Shown here: positions 22,865 through 31,928 of the stretch, in pieces | How positions within the stretch are numbered: the first letter of the stretch is position 1 | Layout of the letters: every line of letters begins with the position of its first letter | Origin: Prevotella sp. | GTDB taxonomy: Bacteria > Bacteroidota > Bacteroidia > Bacteroidales > Bacteroidaceae | Direction: 5' to 3' | Assembly (NCBI GenBank): GCA_017428055.1 | Contig: JAFRRN010000106.1 | Span: forward strand, 1 to 50,695 | DNA length: 50,695 nt | Notes under the pieces: model-generated | The model's database searches: none | Told to the model about the DNA's origin: nothing | The model's input: only the letters and a program-made list of their open reading frames with translations | Translations under genes and position numbers: made by a program

Positions 22865-24418
22865 TCATCGATATGGACAGCCTGTTTCCGTCTCTAACTT
22901 CTCGATTTTCTTTCGGATGGACTTGAAGTCTGGCTCTTTCACTTTTCCTTCCTTGATACGGGAAAGGAAGTCTGGCATGTCCTTTGTATTCTTGCTGGGA
23001 TAGGCACCCCTACCGTCAATCAATTCCAAGAAATGCTGTGTCTTGTAGGTATACTGTCCACTTTTCTCCAACACGATGGCATGTCGCCATTTCACTTTGC
23101 CGTTCTTATCACGAATGTTATAATGTGCAATACTTCCTTTCTTGGAAAGGATAGCTCCGATGGTCACTTCATACGTGCTATCTATGCCAAATGTCTCATC
23201 ATCAGACCGATAATCATTTGGATAGGGAGTGTAACGTATATTGTTCGCTCCAAACCAATAATCATTGGGTACATCCGACCGTCCAAAGGCCGTCATGATG
23301 AGTTTGGCGAAGGTTTCAAGGTACATGTTTGATGGCACTTGCACTGTTCGCTCGACCGTCTCTTGTCCGTCCATCAATTCTAAACGAAGGATATACCGTT
23401 TGCAACTATCATCAACAGCGTAGTAAATATTCTCTTCTACCAAGTCATCCCAATTTTCATCTTCATCGTAATAAGGAAAAGCGTAGTTGTTCTCCTCCTC
23501 TGCCAACTCCTTCAAATAGGCGGTCAAGTTATCATGTTCGCAATTGAAAGGCTCGAATACATCATCCATCAGCTCCTCAATGTCCGCCAAGCCGCCCATT
23601 TCAATGTTCTTGATGCGTAGCTTCTTGTAGAGAATGCGTATGAGAGGCTTCAATTCCGTGACATGCCCGTATGCGAGGATCATGGCATACTGCTCGATAT
23701 TAATGGTCAATGCTCCTTTTTGGCATATTTCTAAACAGTGTTTCAGGAACTTCGACAACATGCTTACAATCTTTAGCCGTTGCCGTGGTTGTTTGAGTAA
23801 TGTCAGGACGATGGCCTTAAAGACAATGGGTTTGACCTGTGGGATAAGTCCTTGTTCGTAAAGGAACTTTTCCAATAGTTCTGTCTGCTCATTCCCAATC
23901 TGGTAGATGAGGGCTGTCATGGCATCTTCCATTCCCGTTAAGAAATGGGTGAAGAAGTGTGCATCCTGGCGCAAGGTTTCCAATACCAAGTCTATGCAGT
24001 CGGTCATCTGGTATTGTTCCATCATCCATAGCGCACCGAATAGTTTATAGTAATTATCTTGCTGTTCGGGGGAGAACCTGTAAAACAAGGCATTCATATA
24101 CCCTCTCACCTCGGCCTTTTTCCCTTCCAAGGGCAATTGCGCCCATTCTTTGTCTACGAATTTGCACAACTCAATCTTGTCGTCGTTGTCTTGGGCATTC
24201 CAAAACGGACCAAGCCATCTGATTTCCCTCAATGCGTCTTTCTCGTAGTCTGGTCGTTTATACCAATAGAATTGGCTATTGATGCTGTCATCCATGAGTG
24301 ATTCCCCTGTCATCAATTTCCCGAATTCTGTCAGTTCCTCTTCACTCATGTTGCGCATAAGGTCCTGCAACTTATCCATCATTTCCAGGAAATTATCTTT
24401 GTCCTTCTTCCTTCCCAT
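22865..24418 (-). CDS. pRiA4b ORF-3-like domain protein
   Basis: A 517-aa cytoplasmic protein. The first 300 residues are helical and repeat-like with no motif I recognise. From about 335 a plasmid pRiA4b ORF-3-like domain appears: YILRLELMDGQETVERTVQVP, then AFGR.. NDYWFG, then KVKWRHAIVLEKSGQY and a C-terminal IDGRGAYPSKN, matching the W-x-H and G-x-GAxPPE pattern of the family. The domain is frequent in mobile elements and chromosomes; its activity is unknown. A TATCTTTG -7 element on the minus strand (24507-24514) and a 5' hairpin precede it. Confidence 0.75.
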   Translation of the reverse strand: MGRKKDKDNFLEMMDKLQDLMRNMSEEELTEFGKLMTGESLMDDSINSQFYWYKRPDYEKDALREIRWLGPFWNAQDNDDKIELCKFVDKEWAQLPLEGKKAEVRGYMNALFYRFSPEQQDNYYKLFGALWMMEQYQMTDCIDLVLETLRQDAHFFTHFLTGMEDAMTALIYQIGNEQTELLEKFLYEQGLIPQVKPIVFKAIVLTLLKQPRQRLKIVSMLSKFLKHCLEICQKGALTINIEQYAMILAYGHVTELKPLIRILYKKLRIKNIEMGGLADIEELMDDVFEPFNCEHDNLTAYLKELAEEENNYAFPYYDEDENWDDLVEENIYYAVDDSCKRYILRLELMDGQETVERTVQVPSNMYLETFAKLIMTAFGRSDVPNDYWFGANNIRYTPYPNDYRSDDETFGIDSTYEVTIGAILSKKGSIAHYNIRDKNGKVKWRHAIVLEKSGQYTYKTQHFLELIDGRGAYPSKNTKDMPDFLSRIKEGKVKEPDFKSIRKKIEKLETETGCPYR

Positions 24419-24459
24419 ATCAATTCCTTATTTATTTGTTCGCCTTGGTAAATCTAATC

Positions 24460-24493
24460 GTAGGTGTTTCCTCCTTTTTTAGGAAACACCTAC
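24460..24493 (-). promoter_or_regulatory. Strong hairpin at the 5' end of the pRiA4b-like transcript
   Basis: GTAGGTGTTTCCT pairs perfectly with AGGAAACACCTAC (13 pairs, eight-base loop). The -7 element TATCTTTG at 24507-24514 on the minus strand puts the transcript start near 24500, so the hairpin would cap the RNA. It lacks a T-run on either strand, so it is not a standard terminator. Confidence 0.5.
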
Positions 24494-24589
24494 AACGATT
24501 CGTATGCAAAGATAGCGATAATTATGGAAAACAAGAAACTATCTTGTATTTATTACATGAAGAGTCATAGTTTTCTTTCTTTCATTCTG

Positions 24590-24976
24590 CTAATTTGAGG
24601 TTCCTGATGGTGCAATATGGCGACCAAAGGGTGTCAAGGCGATGTTGGCGAGCTTGAAATGCTGCTTGCCGAAGGGAATGCCAATAATAGTGACGAAGAA
24701 GAATACGCCACAGATAGCATGGCCAAGTGCCAACCAAATGCCGCCGATGAAAATCCAGATCAGATTCATGACCGTACTCAAACAACCAGTTGCTCTGTTC
24801 CCATTTCGCACTTCCTTTCCAAAAGGCCATAATGCCAATCCTGCCAACTTGATGACCTGCAAACCGAAGGGGATTCCGATAATCGTTATCATCAAGACTA
24901 TTCCTGATAATACATAGCCTAACGAGAGGAATAGACCGCCGAAGACTATCCAAATGATATTACCAATGAGTTTCAT
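24590..24976 (-). CDS. YccF domain membrane protein
   Basis: A 128-aa membrane protein with two similar halves, each with a hydrophobic pair of spans ending in TIIGIPFG (about residues 31-38 and 92-99), the YccF repeat. A TTG three bases earlier could also start translation, but the ATG at 24976 is preferred. The function of the family is unknown. It stands 12 bases after the 198-aa secreted protein gene and may be co-transcribed with it. Confidence 0.85.
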   Translation of the reverse strand: MKLIGNIIWIVFGGLFLSLGYVLSGIVLMITIIGIPFGLQVIKLAGLALWPFGKEVRNGNRATGCLSTVMNLIWIFIGGIWLALGHAICGVFFFVTIIGIPFGKQHFKLANIALTPFGRHIAPSGTSN

Positions 24977-24988
24977 CAATTGTATAGA

Positions 24989-25585
24989 TTAATTGTTATC
25001 AGTAATGCTAATCTCTCTAAACTGCAATTCTGTACCAGAATTGGATTCTGTTAAACTTAATGAGTTAATTGTTCTGTGAATTTTATCATCTAATATATAA
25101 TAATAAAGTTCGAAATTTGTCACAACGTCTTTTTCCAATGTTATTGTTCCTGAGATGGAATGTTTGCCAGAATATATGTTAGGTCTTTCAACTTTGTTTC
25201 CATCTATTATGGCAACAGATTGTATGCCAATGCTATTGCCTAATTTTAGTCTTTGCTTATCTTGATGATTCACTACTTGAAAATATACTTTTACATATTT
25301 ATATTCCACATTTGATTCACATTTCACAATTCTGTATATTGTTCCATTCTTGTCTTTTAGTTCTTGAATAGGTTTTACATTTAGTCTCATTTGCAAGTCC
25401 CTTACCTTTCCTTCCAACTCATCGATTCTCTTATTCAGAATTACAATCGAGTCTTTCAGTTGTGTTACTTCCTTATTGTTGGTGGAAGTCCTGACCGTTG
25501 TTGCCCTTGTGGCAGTTTTTCTCTGTTGTGCAAAGTCTGCACTTGTTAATGCGCTCAGCATTACCATCAATAGTAATCTTTTCAT
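24989..25585 (-). CDS. Secreted coiled-coil protein with sigma-locus-type C-terminal domain
   Basis: A 198-aa protein. It has a signal peptide (MKRLLLMVMLSALTSADFAQ) and a coiled coil (about 38-70, LKDSIVILNKRIDELEGKVRDL split across heptads). The C-terminal beta-rich domain (about 88-195) ends in LQFREISIT. That ending and the overall layout resemble the C-terminus of the anti-sigma-like protein at 25674 (MLHFRNISIS), so the two probably share a domain. It may sense or relay an envelope signal together with that protein; this is inference. I know no named family for it. Confidence 0.6.
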   Translation of the reverse strand: MKRLLLMVMLSALTSADFAQQRKTATRATTVRTSTNNKEVTQLKDSIVILNKRIDELEGKVRDLQMRLNVKPIQELKDKNGTIYRIVKCESNVEYKYVKVYFQVVNHQDKQRLKLGNSIGIQSVAIIDGNKVERPNIYSGKHSISGTITLEKDVVTNFELYYYILDDKIHRTINSLSLTESNSGTELQFREISITDNN

Positions 25586-25673
25586 ACTTTTATTTTTTAT
25601 GTTATTAATGTTGTTAATCGTTTTATTATCGTAAGAATCATGTCAAGGTAAATCGAAGAAACATATTTTAACA

Positions 25674-26567
25674 TTATGAGATGGAAATGTTCCTGAAATG
25701 GAGCATCGTGCCTTCCTTTTCTTTCATTTTCAAAATCTGTAAGAAGTCAGGTCGATTGGTCACGTTGTAGAAATGCAATTGTTTCTTGACAACCGTCCCC
25801 CTTTTTAGGACAAAACGTTCGGGACCATATCCATCTTTCGTGTCGCCGTAGGAGTCAACCAGTGAGATCTTTTCCAAATAGACGATGTCGTCATCGTCAT
25901 CATTCGATATGGCGACAGTCACGGTTAGCGTGTTGCCGTTCATCCTCGCACCCTCTATGGCGTACCTTGTCCTATTTTCCCCGAAGTCTACCAATTGGGC
26001 ATTGCCCACGGCCTGTACATGACTTGGCTCTTGTTCGTCTTGCTCCTCTTCATTGGGTTCGTCGTCCTCGATTTCCTCTACCTGTGACACCATTTCCTCC
26101 TCAGTATGGCTTTTGGTGACCTGTTTTTCCGGGGTACTCTCCGCCGCCTTCGGCTTCCCTGTGGACGGCGTGGCAATGTCTTCTTGTGTCGTAATGGTGT
26201 CAGTGGTAAATGTGGCATCATTTCCTTTCTCGTGGTTGTCAGTATCGAAGAAGGATTCCATTATCGGTTTCACGACATATTTATAAATAGGGATAGAGAT
26301 GATGTCAGCAAAAGCCAATCCCATGATGAACAGGGCGGCAATGGTAGCCACATAGCGTCTATGGTCTGACTTGGATGAAGTGATGAGCCGTTGTAAGCGT
26401 TGATTATCTTCTTCCAGTCCCACTCGTTTGATGTCGTGGATGATATACGCAGTGATGCGAACGTCCTCCTTGAGCCTAGCATCCCGTTCCATTTCCTGCT
26501 CAAATGCCAGTCGCTCGTTAGGGGTCATCTCCCCAGCCAAGTATTGATCGATTATCTCTATTCTCAT
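25674..26567 (-). CDS. Putative membrane anti-sigma factor with periplasmic domain
   Basis: A 297-aa protein from the ATG at 26567, which overlaps the sigma factor stop by four bases. The N-terminal IDQYLAGEMTPNERLAFEQE phrase is the common cytoplasmic module of Bacteroidetes anti-sigma proteins. A single membrane span lies at about 72-95. A long acidic linker (about 130-190, rich in E, D and T) leads to a beta-rich domain ending in FRNISIS, similar to the end of the secreted protein at 24989. No zinc-binding HxxxCxxC motif is seen. Overlap with a sigma gene and the topology support the role; direct evidence is lacking. Confidence 0.65.
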   Translation of the reverse strand: MRIEIIDQYLAGEMTPNERLAFEQEMERDARLKEDVRITAYIIHDIKRVGLEEDNQRLQRLITSSKSDHRRYVATIAALFIMGLAFADIISIPIYKYVVKPIMESFFDTDNHEKGNDATFTTDTITTQEDIATPSTGKPKAAESTPEKQVTKSHTEEEMVSQVEEIEDDEPNEEEQDEQEPSHVQAVGNAQLVDFGENRTRYAIEGARMNGNTLTVTVAISNDDDDDIVYLEKISLVDSYGDTKDGYGPERFVLKRGTVVKKQLHFYNVTNRPDFLQILKMKEKEGTMLHFRNISIS

Positions 26568-27139
26568 GATTCCATCGAATTGAGTTTCTCCTTGGCGAAC
26601 ACTCTGGCTTTGTTCAGGCATTTGTTCTTGGTGGTTTTTGCCACATCGGTATTGGCATAGCCCATTTCAATGGCTATTGTCTTCATGGAAGCCTGCTGGA
26701 AATAGAAGAGCTTAAGTATCTTCCTACATGGCTCTTTAATCCATCTTACTACATTCTCTACAATGACAAGTTTTGCATTTTTATCGTCATCATCATTCCA
26801 AAAGTCATCCGCCAAGGAATAGAAGTTGTCAATGGGTATCTCCACACTTCTGCCATGATATTCGCTACGCAATCTATCCACTGCTTTGTTTCTTCCAATG
26901 CGGCAAATATAGGTGGTGACAGAACAAGTCAGTTCTGTCAATTTTCCACTTGATGCTTGCTGATAGAATGTTAAGATAGAATCGTCCAGCAATTCGTCAA
27001 TATCCTCTTGGGTCAAAGTCCTATACCGTTTCTCAAGGAAATCGCTGAATATAGGTTTCACTTCCTTGTATATCTTCTGCAATTCCCTATTGACTGCTGC
27101 CTTTCCCAAATGGCGCATTTGCCAAAGTACCCTGATCAT
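26564..27139 (-). CDS. ECF-like RNA polymerase sigma factor
   Basis: A 191-aa protein. Region 2 is visible around residues 55-95 (ILTFYQQASS, then TYICRIGRNKAVDRLRSE) and region 4 near the C-terminus (QASMKTIAIEMGYANTDVAKTTKNKCLN), a helix-turn-helix that would contact the -33 element. The start at 27139 is chosen because longer frames run into the upstream fused kinase gene, whose stop is one base away. It overlaps the next gene by four bases, the usual sigma/anti-sigma arrangement. Region 2.4 is less standard, so promoter choice cannot be predicted. Confidence 0.8.
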   Translation of the reverse strand: MIRVLWQMRHLGKAAVNRELQKIYKEVKPIFSDFLEKRYRTLTQEDIDELLDDSILTFYQQASSGKLTELTCSVTTYICRIGRNKAVDRLRSEYHGRSVEIPIDNFYSLADDFWNDDDDKNAKLVIVENVVRWIKEPCRKILKLFYFQQASMKTIAIEMGYANTDVAKTTKNKCLNKARVFAKEKLNSMES

Positions 27140-27140
27140 G

Positions 27141-28676
27141 TCACAATAGGATTTTTTCTGTTCCCTGCTCCCTATGGCAGACATGTACCTCGATGCCAAA
27201 CTTGTTGTGGATATGTTCCGCGAGATGTTGTGCGCAATAGACGGAACGGTGCTGTCCTCCCGTGCATCCGAATGAGAACATGAGCGAGGTGAATCCCCTT
27301 TGCATGTACCGGCGCACATGATGGTCAGCCAGTTCATACACATGGGAGAGGAATGCCAGGATCTCCCCGTCGTCTTCGAGGAAGCGGATGACAGGCTCAT
27401 CCAATCCTGTCAGTTGCTTATAAGGCTCATACCGTCCGGGGTTGTGTGTGCTGCGGCAGTCGAACACATATCCTCCCCCGTTTCCACTCTCGTCCTCGGG
27501 GATGCCTTTGCGATAGGAAAAGCTAAAGACCTTCACCACCAATGGCCCTTTCCCGTCGTACTTGGAGAACGTGGCAGGGCCGTCTTGTGGGTGTGGCTTG
27601 TAGGGATTCCTCTCCGTCGTCTTATACCCATCTGTGCGAGGCACTTGCTCTTGCGGTGCCTTGGCGAACTGTGGCAACTCGGTGAGTTGGCGGAGGATGT
27701 CCATCAGGTAGGGGTAGGGGAACGTCCCATCTTTCATTCCGAGGAGGTCACGAAGGTTGTCCATCGCCATGGGGATGGAGTTGATGAAATGCTGCTTTCG
27801 CTCGAAATAGCCCCGGAAGCCATACGCGCCGAGCACTTGCAAGGTGCGGAACAGGACGAACAGGCTCATCCGTTGCACGAAATGCCGTATGGATGGCACT
27901 TCGACATAATTCTTCAACGAGTCATAATATTCAGAAACCAGTTCCCTTCTCAACTTATATGAATACCTTGCCGATGCCTGCCACAGGAAAGAGGCGAGGT
28001 CATAATAGTAAGGGCCTTTCCTTCCTCCTTGGTAATCGATGAAGAAAGGTTTGCCCTCGGCATCCAACATCACGTTGCGGGCTTGGCAATCACGATACAT
28101 GAAACTCTCGTTCTGCTCCGCCGTCAGGTCTTTGGCGAACATGCGGAAGTTGGCTTCCAACTTCAATTCGTGGAAGTCTATCTCCGTCGCCTTCAGGAAA
28201 CAATACTTGAAATAATTGAGGTCGAAGAGTACGTTGTCCACGTCAAACTCCGGCTGGGGATAGCATTGCGACCAGTCAAGACCTCGTGCGCCGCGCACTT
28301 GTACGTTGGGCAACTCGCGGATGGTGTTCACCAGCAATTGTTTTTCCTGTTGGTTGTATCTTCCCCCCGCCTCCCGTCCGCCACGGATGGCATCAAAGAG
28401 AGACATAGTGCCAAGGTCTGACTGCAAGTAACGCAACTCGTCGTCGGAGACCGCCAATACTTGGGGCACAGAGAGTTGCCGTTGCGTGAAATGGCGAGTG
28501 AGATAAATGAAGGCATGGTTCTCATCCCTGCTTGTCCCTACCACGCCGATAACGCTGCCACCATCGGGTGCCACCATTCGGTAATAGGCGCGGTTGCTCC
28601 CCGCCCCTTCCAACTTGGTGACTCTTTTCGGTTCACACCCAGCCCATGAGGCATAAAGTTTCACCAAGTCGTTCAT
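27141..28676 (-). CDS. Phosphotransferase fused to a RapZ C-terminal domain
   Basis: A 511-aa fusion. Residues 1-330 form an aminoglycoside-phosphotransferase-like kinase: a glycine-rich EGAGSNRAYYR loop, the catalytic loop YRDCQARNVM and the metal site IDYQGG, as in the sugar kinase AmgK. From about 375 there is a RapZ C-terminal domain (CRSTHNPGRY, then GCTGGQHRSVYCAQHLAEH). In other bacteria RapZ binds glucosamine-6-phosphate and a small RNA; AmgK phosphorylates cell-wall sugars. The fusion suggests linking of amino-sugar metabolism to regulation. A small membrane protein gene overlaps its start by four bases. Confidence 0.87.
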   Translation of the reverse strand: MNDLVKLYASWAGCEPKRVTKLEGAGSNRAYYRMVAPDGGSVIGVVGTSRDENHAFIYLTRHFTQRQLSVPQVLAVSDDELRYLQSDLGTMSLFDAIRGGREAGGRYNQQEKQLLVNTIRELPNVQVRGARGLDWSQCYPQPEFDVDNVLFDLNYFKYCFLKATEIDFHELKLEANFRMFAKDLTAEQNESFMYRDCQARNVMLDAEGKPFFIDYQGGRKGPYYYDLASFLWQASARYSYKLRRELVSEYYDSLKNYVEVPSIRHFVQRMSLFVLFRTLQVLGAYGFRGYFERKQHFINSIPMAMDNLRDLLGMKDGTFPYPYLMDILRQLTELPQFAKAPQEQVPRTDGYKTTERNPYKPHPQDGPATFSKYDGKGPLVVKVFSFSYRKGIPEDESGNGGGYVFDCRSTHNPGRYEPYKQLTGLDEPVIRFLEDDGEILAFLSHVYELADHHVRRYMQRGFTSLMFSFGCTGGQHRSVYCAQHLAEHIHNKFGIEVHVCHREQGTEKILL

Positions 28677-28861
28677 TCCTCTTCCTCGTCTTTTTCGTAT
28701 TGCTTGCGTTGTCTTTCGTCATACTTGGCGAGGAAATGGTCTATTACCAACAACACGAATAAGATGCCCAGGGTTATCCATTCGTTCTTGGTGAGTATAT
28801 ATAGTCCCGCAGCGACAAACGCCAACAATAGCAATCGTTTCCAGTTTAAAAAATCTTTCAT
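28673..28861 (-). CDS. Small membrane protein
   Basis: A 62-aa protein with two hydrophobic spans (about 9-24 and 29-44) and a charged acidic C-terminus. Its stop overlaps the start of the phosphotransferase-RapZ gene by four bases, so both are made together. I recognise no family; a membrane tether or partner for the downstream enzyme is possible. Confidence 0.65.
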   Translation of the reverse strand: MKDFLNWKRLLLLAFVAAGLYILTKNEWITLGILFVLLVIDHFLAKYDERQRKQYEKDEEEE

Positions 28862-28887
28862 GTGTTCTTTTGTTTATCTATTCGTTC

Positions 28888-30333
28888 TTATCCTTGTGTC
28901 TTGTCGTTTGGGAGATTACTGAAAAGGAAGGGGTTGCGTCTCAATCCCTCCACAAACTTGTCAATCTTTGCCAACTCCCGGGGTATTCGGATGTTTTGCG
29001 GGCAATGAGGTTCGCATTGCCCACATTGGATGCAATGGTCGGCTTGCCGGGCTTTCGACACCGCCCTGTTGAGACCGATGAGGTAATTACGCCGATGCTT
29101 CCTATATTCCTTATCCCCGTTGTTGTGTGGGAGTGTCCCCTCGTTCTTGCATTTGTTGTAATGCACGAAGATGGCGGGGATGTCTATGCCGTAGGGGCAG
29201 GGCATACAATACTTGCAGTCGTTGCATGGAATCGTCTCCATCCCCGCAATCTCCTTGGCGATGTCATAGAGGAAAACCTTTTCCTCTTCACTCACAGGAT
29301 TCAATGGGGAATAGGTGAGGAGGTTGTCCTTGAGGTGTTCCATGTAGGTCATGCCACTGAGGACGGTCAACACGCCCTCTGGCGACCCCGCATAGCGGAA
29401 AGCCCATGATGCCACGCTATGTTCAGGATCGCGTTTCTTCATTTCCGTGACAACGTATTGCGGCAAGTTAGACAGTCTGCCACCCAATAGCGGCTCCATG
29501 ATGACGGCGGGAATGCCCCGTTTCTCTAATTCCCCATAGAGATATACCGCGTCGGTGTTGCGGTCGTTGATTTCGTTGGCGTATTCCCAGTCGAGGTAGT
29601 TCAACTCGATTTGCACGAAGTCCCAATGATACTTGTCTTGTTCCGAGAGCAGGTAGTCAAACACTTCCACGTCGCCATGGTAGGAGAATCCTAAATTACG
29701 AATACGCCCCGCCTTGCGTTCTGCCAACAGGTAGTCCATGATGCCATTGTCAAGGTAACGGTTGCGAAGTGCCTCCATGCCCCCCATGCCGATGCCGTGG
29801 AGGAGGTAGTAGTCAATGTAGTCCACTTGCAAGAACCGCATGGAGTCGTGATACATCTTGATGGAAGCCTCGCGCGACCATGTGTCCGGACTGAAATTGG
29901 AGAGTTTGGTCGCCACGTAATAACTGTCACGGGGGTATTTATGTAGGGCAATGCCCGTCGATTCCTCGGAGTGTCCTTGGCAATAGGCTGGTGATGTGTC
30001 GAAATAGTTGACCCCATGCTCCATGGCATAGTCCACCAGGCGGTTCACCTGTTCTTGGTCTATCACGTCGGGAGCGTCTTCTTTTTCCTTCGCCTTGTTG
30101 GGCAGCCGCATCATGCCGTAGCCCAAGATGGACACCTTGTCGTTGGTGTTGGGGTTGGTGCGATAGGTCATCTTGCCCTTGGGAGGGTCTACCTGTTTGC
30201 GGTATTCATCCTGCGCGGCATCTTGTTTCTTGTCCTTACATCCCACAAGGGCGGCTGCCGTGGCGGTCGTTCCTGCCCCAAACACTTTCAGGAACTGTCG
30301 CCGTGTTATCTGGTTGTTATGATTGTCATTCAT
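28888..30333 (-). CDS. Tat-exported aldo/keto reductase lipoprotein with ferredoxin domain
   Basis: A 481-aa protein. The twin-arginine signal is R11-R12-QFLKVFG, followed by a lipobox-like ALVGC at 29-33, so it should cross by Tat and be lipidated. The aldo/keto reductase barrel follows: FDTSPAYCQGHSEE holds the catalytic aspartate and tyrosine, the lysine is in VATKLS, and LLHGIG ends the pocket. The C-terminus carries CNDCKYCMPCPYGI and CIQCGQCEPHCPQNI, iron-sulfur cluster ligands. It probably takes electrons from the polyferredoxin membrane protein encoded just before it; substrate unknown. The nearby tatA and tatC genes fit the export route. Confidence 0.87.
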   Translation of the reverse strand: MNDNHNNQITRRQFLKVFGAGTTATAAALVGCKDKKQDAAQDEYRKQVDPPKGKMTYRTNPNTNDKVSILGYGMMRLPNKAKEKEDAPDVIDQEQVNRLVDYAMEHGVNYFDTSPAYCQGHSEESTGIALHKYPRDSYYVATKLSNFSPDTWSREASIKMYHDSMRFLQVDYIDYYLLHGIGMGGMEALRNRYLDNGIMDYLLAERKAGRIRNLGFSYHGDVEVFDYLLSEQDKYHWDFVQIELNYLDWEYANEINDRNTDAVYLYGELEKRGIPAVIMEPLLGGRLSNLPQYVVTEMKKRDPEHSVASWAFRYAGSPEGVLTVLSGMTYMEHLKDNLLTYSPLNPVSEEEKVFLYDIAKEIAGMETIPCNDCKYCMPCPYGIDIPAIFVHYNKCKNEGTLPHNNGDKEYRKHRRNYLIGLNRAVSKARQADHCIQCGQCEPHCPQNIRIPRELAKIDKFVEGLRRNPFLFSNLPNDKTQG

Positions 30334-30386
30334 TTCGTTATTCTTTTTTTCGTATGATTCATGTTTGTTCTATGTCTTTGCTGACG

Positions 30387-31895
30387 TTACACCATTCGAT
30401 GCTCCTCGTGTCCTTCCACATAGATGGCTGAGAAAGGACGGGCAGGACATAGGTTCTCACAGGCACCACAACCGATGCAACGGGTCTCGTTGACGGCAGG
30501 GACGAGGGCGGATGTCTCGTCGTCGGGGTCGAGGGGTACCATCTCTATCGCCCCCGCAGGGCAATGGCGAGCGCAGTTGCCGCAATTGATGCCCTCGCTG
30601 ACGGGGATGCAATACTTCTTGACCCACACGGCATGGCCAATCTGTATGGATGATTTCTCATCATGGCCGATGGGGCGGATGGCTCCCGTGGGGCAAACCT
30701 CGGAACAGCGGTTGCATTCCGGGCGGCAATAGCCGCGCTCGTAGGAGCTGGTGGGTTGCATGAACGTGGAGAAGTCGGTGGAGGGTCGCAACACGTCGTT
30801 GGGACACTCGGAGACGCACAACTGGCAACCCGTGCAATGTTTCGCCATGTTCCTCGCGCTCAATGAGCCTGGGGGGGTGATAGGAGTACGCCTGTCAGGG
30901 GCAACCTTGTCCTCAATGACCGCCAATCCGCCATCCACTTTCTTTCCCTCTTGTGCCAAGGCGGCGGTAGCGACCATGGTCGTGGCGAGCAGGAAGGAGC
31001 GTTTTCCCTTGTCAGGAGTGCCCCCCTCGCCAGTTGCCCCATCTGTTCCGTTTGTTGTGGCATTGCCACGACCTACAGGACTGCCGGCTTGGTGGGAATA
31101 TGACAATGCCCCGAACTTGCATTTCTCGATGCAGTTGCCACAGCTCACGCAGCGGCTATGGTCTACGGTGTGTGTCTTGTAGTCGATGCACGACGACTTG
31201 CAGTTCTTGGAACAGAGGCTGCAATTGCGGCATTTGCTCTCGTCGAAATGGATTTTGAACCACGAGAAGCGGGAGAAGAATCCCAGGATGGTACCCACAG
31301 GGCAGATGGTGTTGCAATAAGTCCTGCCATTTCGCCAAGCCAATATGAAGATGACGACAAATGTCAACAGCGCGACAAGAAAGACCGGAAGGCTGCGAAT
31401 CCAAATATCTGAGTGGTAAAAGGCGTAGCTGTCCATGCCCTCGGCAACAGATGCCAATAGGTTGTTGCCCCATTGGTAGACGGGTTGGAACAGGTTTTGG
31501 GCAATCCTTCCATAAGAGCTATACGGTGAGAGTATGCCAAAGATGGCGGGGATGCCCGCCAACAATGCGGCAACGAATATGCCCAACATCGTATAGCGTA
31601 GCCAATGGATTGCCTTGGAATAGCTGTATTTGTTCTTCTTGCGGCGCAAGCGGGCGATGACATCCTGGAACACGCCCATCGGGCAAATCACGCTGCAATA
31701 TACCCTTCCGAACACCAAGGTCAATATCAGGAGAAGGGCTATCACCAAGAGGTTGAGGGAGAGCAGGGCGGGGATGAGTTGCAACTTCGCCATCCATGCC
31801 ACGTAATGGTGCATCGTTCCCGTGAAATCGACGAATAGCAGTGTGATCAAGATGAAAAACACCGCACCGAGAGTCATTCTAATCTTTCGTAACAT
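30387..31895 (-). CDS. Polyferredoxin membrane protein, NapH/NosR-like
   Basis: A 502-aa membrane-bound iron-sulfur protein. The N-terminal 220 residues hold about five membrane spans with two cysteine motifs of the NapH/RnfC-associated type, CSVICPMG and CNTICPVG. The rest has several [4Fe-4S] motifs: CRNCSLCSKNC, CVSCGNCIEKC, CTGCQLCVSECP, CNRCSEVCP, CGNCARHCP and CIGCGACENLCP. A KRSFLLATTMVATAALA segment near 285 looks like a second hydrophobic stretch. It likely moves electrons from the quinone pool to periplasmic enzymes, here the adjacent aldo/keto reductase. Confidence 0.82.
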   Translation of the reverse strand: MLRKIRMTLGAVFFILITLLFVDFTGTMHHYVAWMAKLQLIPALLSLNLLVIALLLILTLVFGRVYCSVICPMGVFQDVIARLRRKKNKYSYSKAIHWLRYTMLGIFVAALLAGIPAIFGILSPYSSYGRIAQNLFQPVYQWGNNLLASVAEGMDSYAFYHSDIWIRSLPVFLVALLTFVVIFILAWRNGRTYCNTICPVGTILGFFSRFSWFKIHFDESKCRNCSLCSKNCKSSCIDYKTHTVDHSRCVSCGNCIEKCKFGALSYSHQAGSPVGRGNATTNGTDGATGEGGTPDKGKRSFLLATTMVATAALAQEGKKVDGGLAVIEDKVAPDRRTPITPPGSLSARNMAKHCTGCQLCVSECPNDVLRPSTDFSTFMQPTSSYERGYCRPECNRCSEVCPTGAIRPIGHDEKSSIQIGHAVWVKKYCIPVSEGINCGNCARHCPAGAIEMVPLDPDDETSALVPAVNETRCIGCGACENLCPARPFSAIYVEGHEEHRMV

Positions 31896-31928
31896 AAATT
31901 GATATGGTCTATAATGTTTTGTATAATC

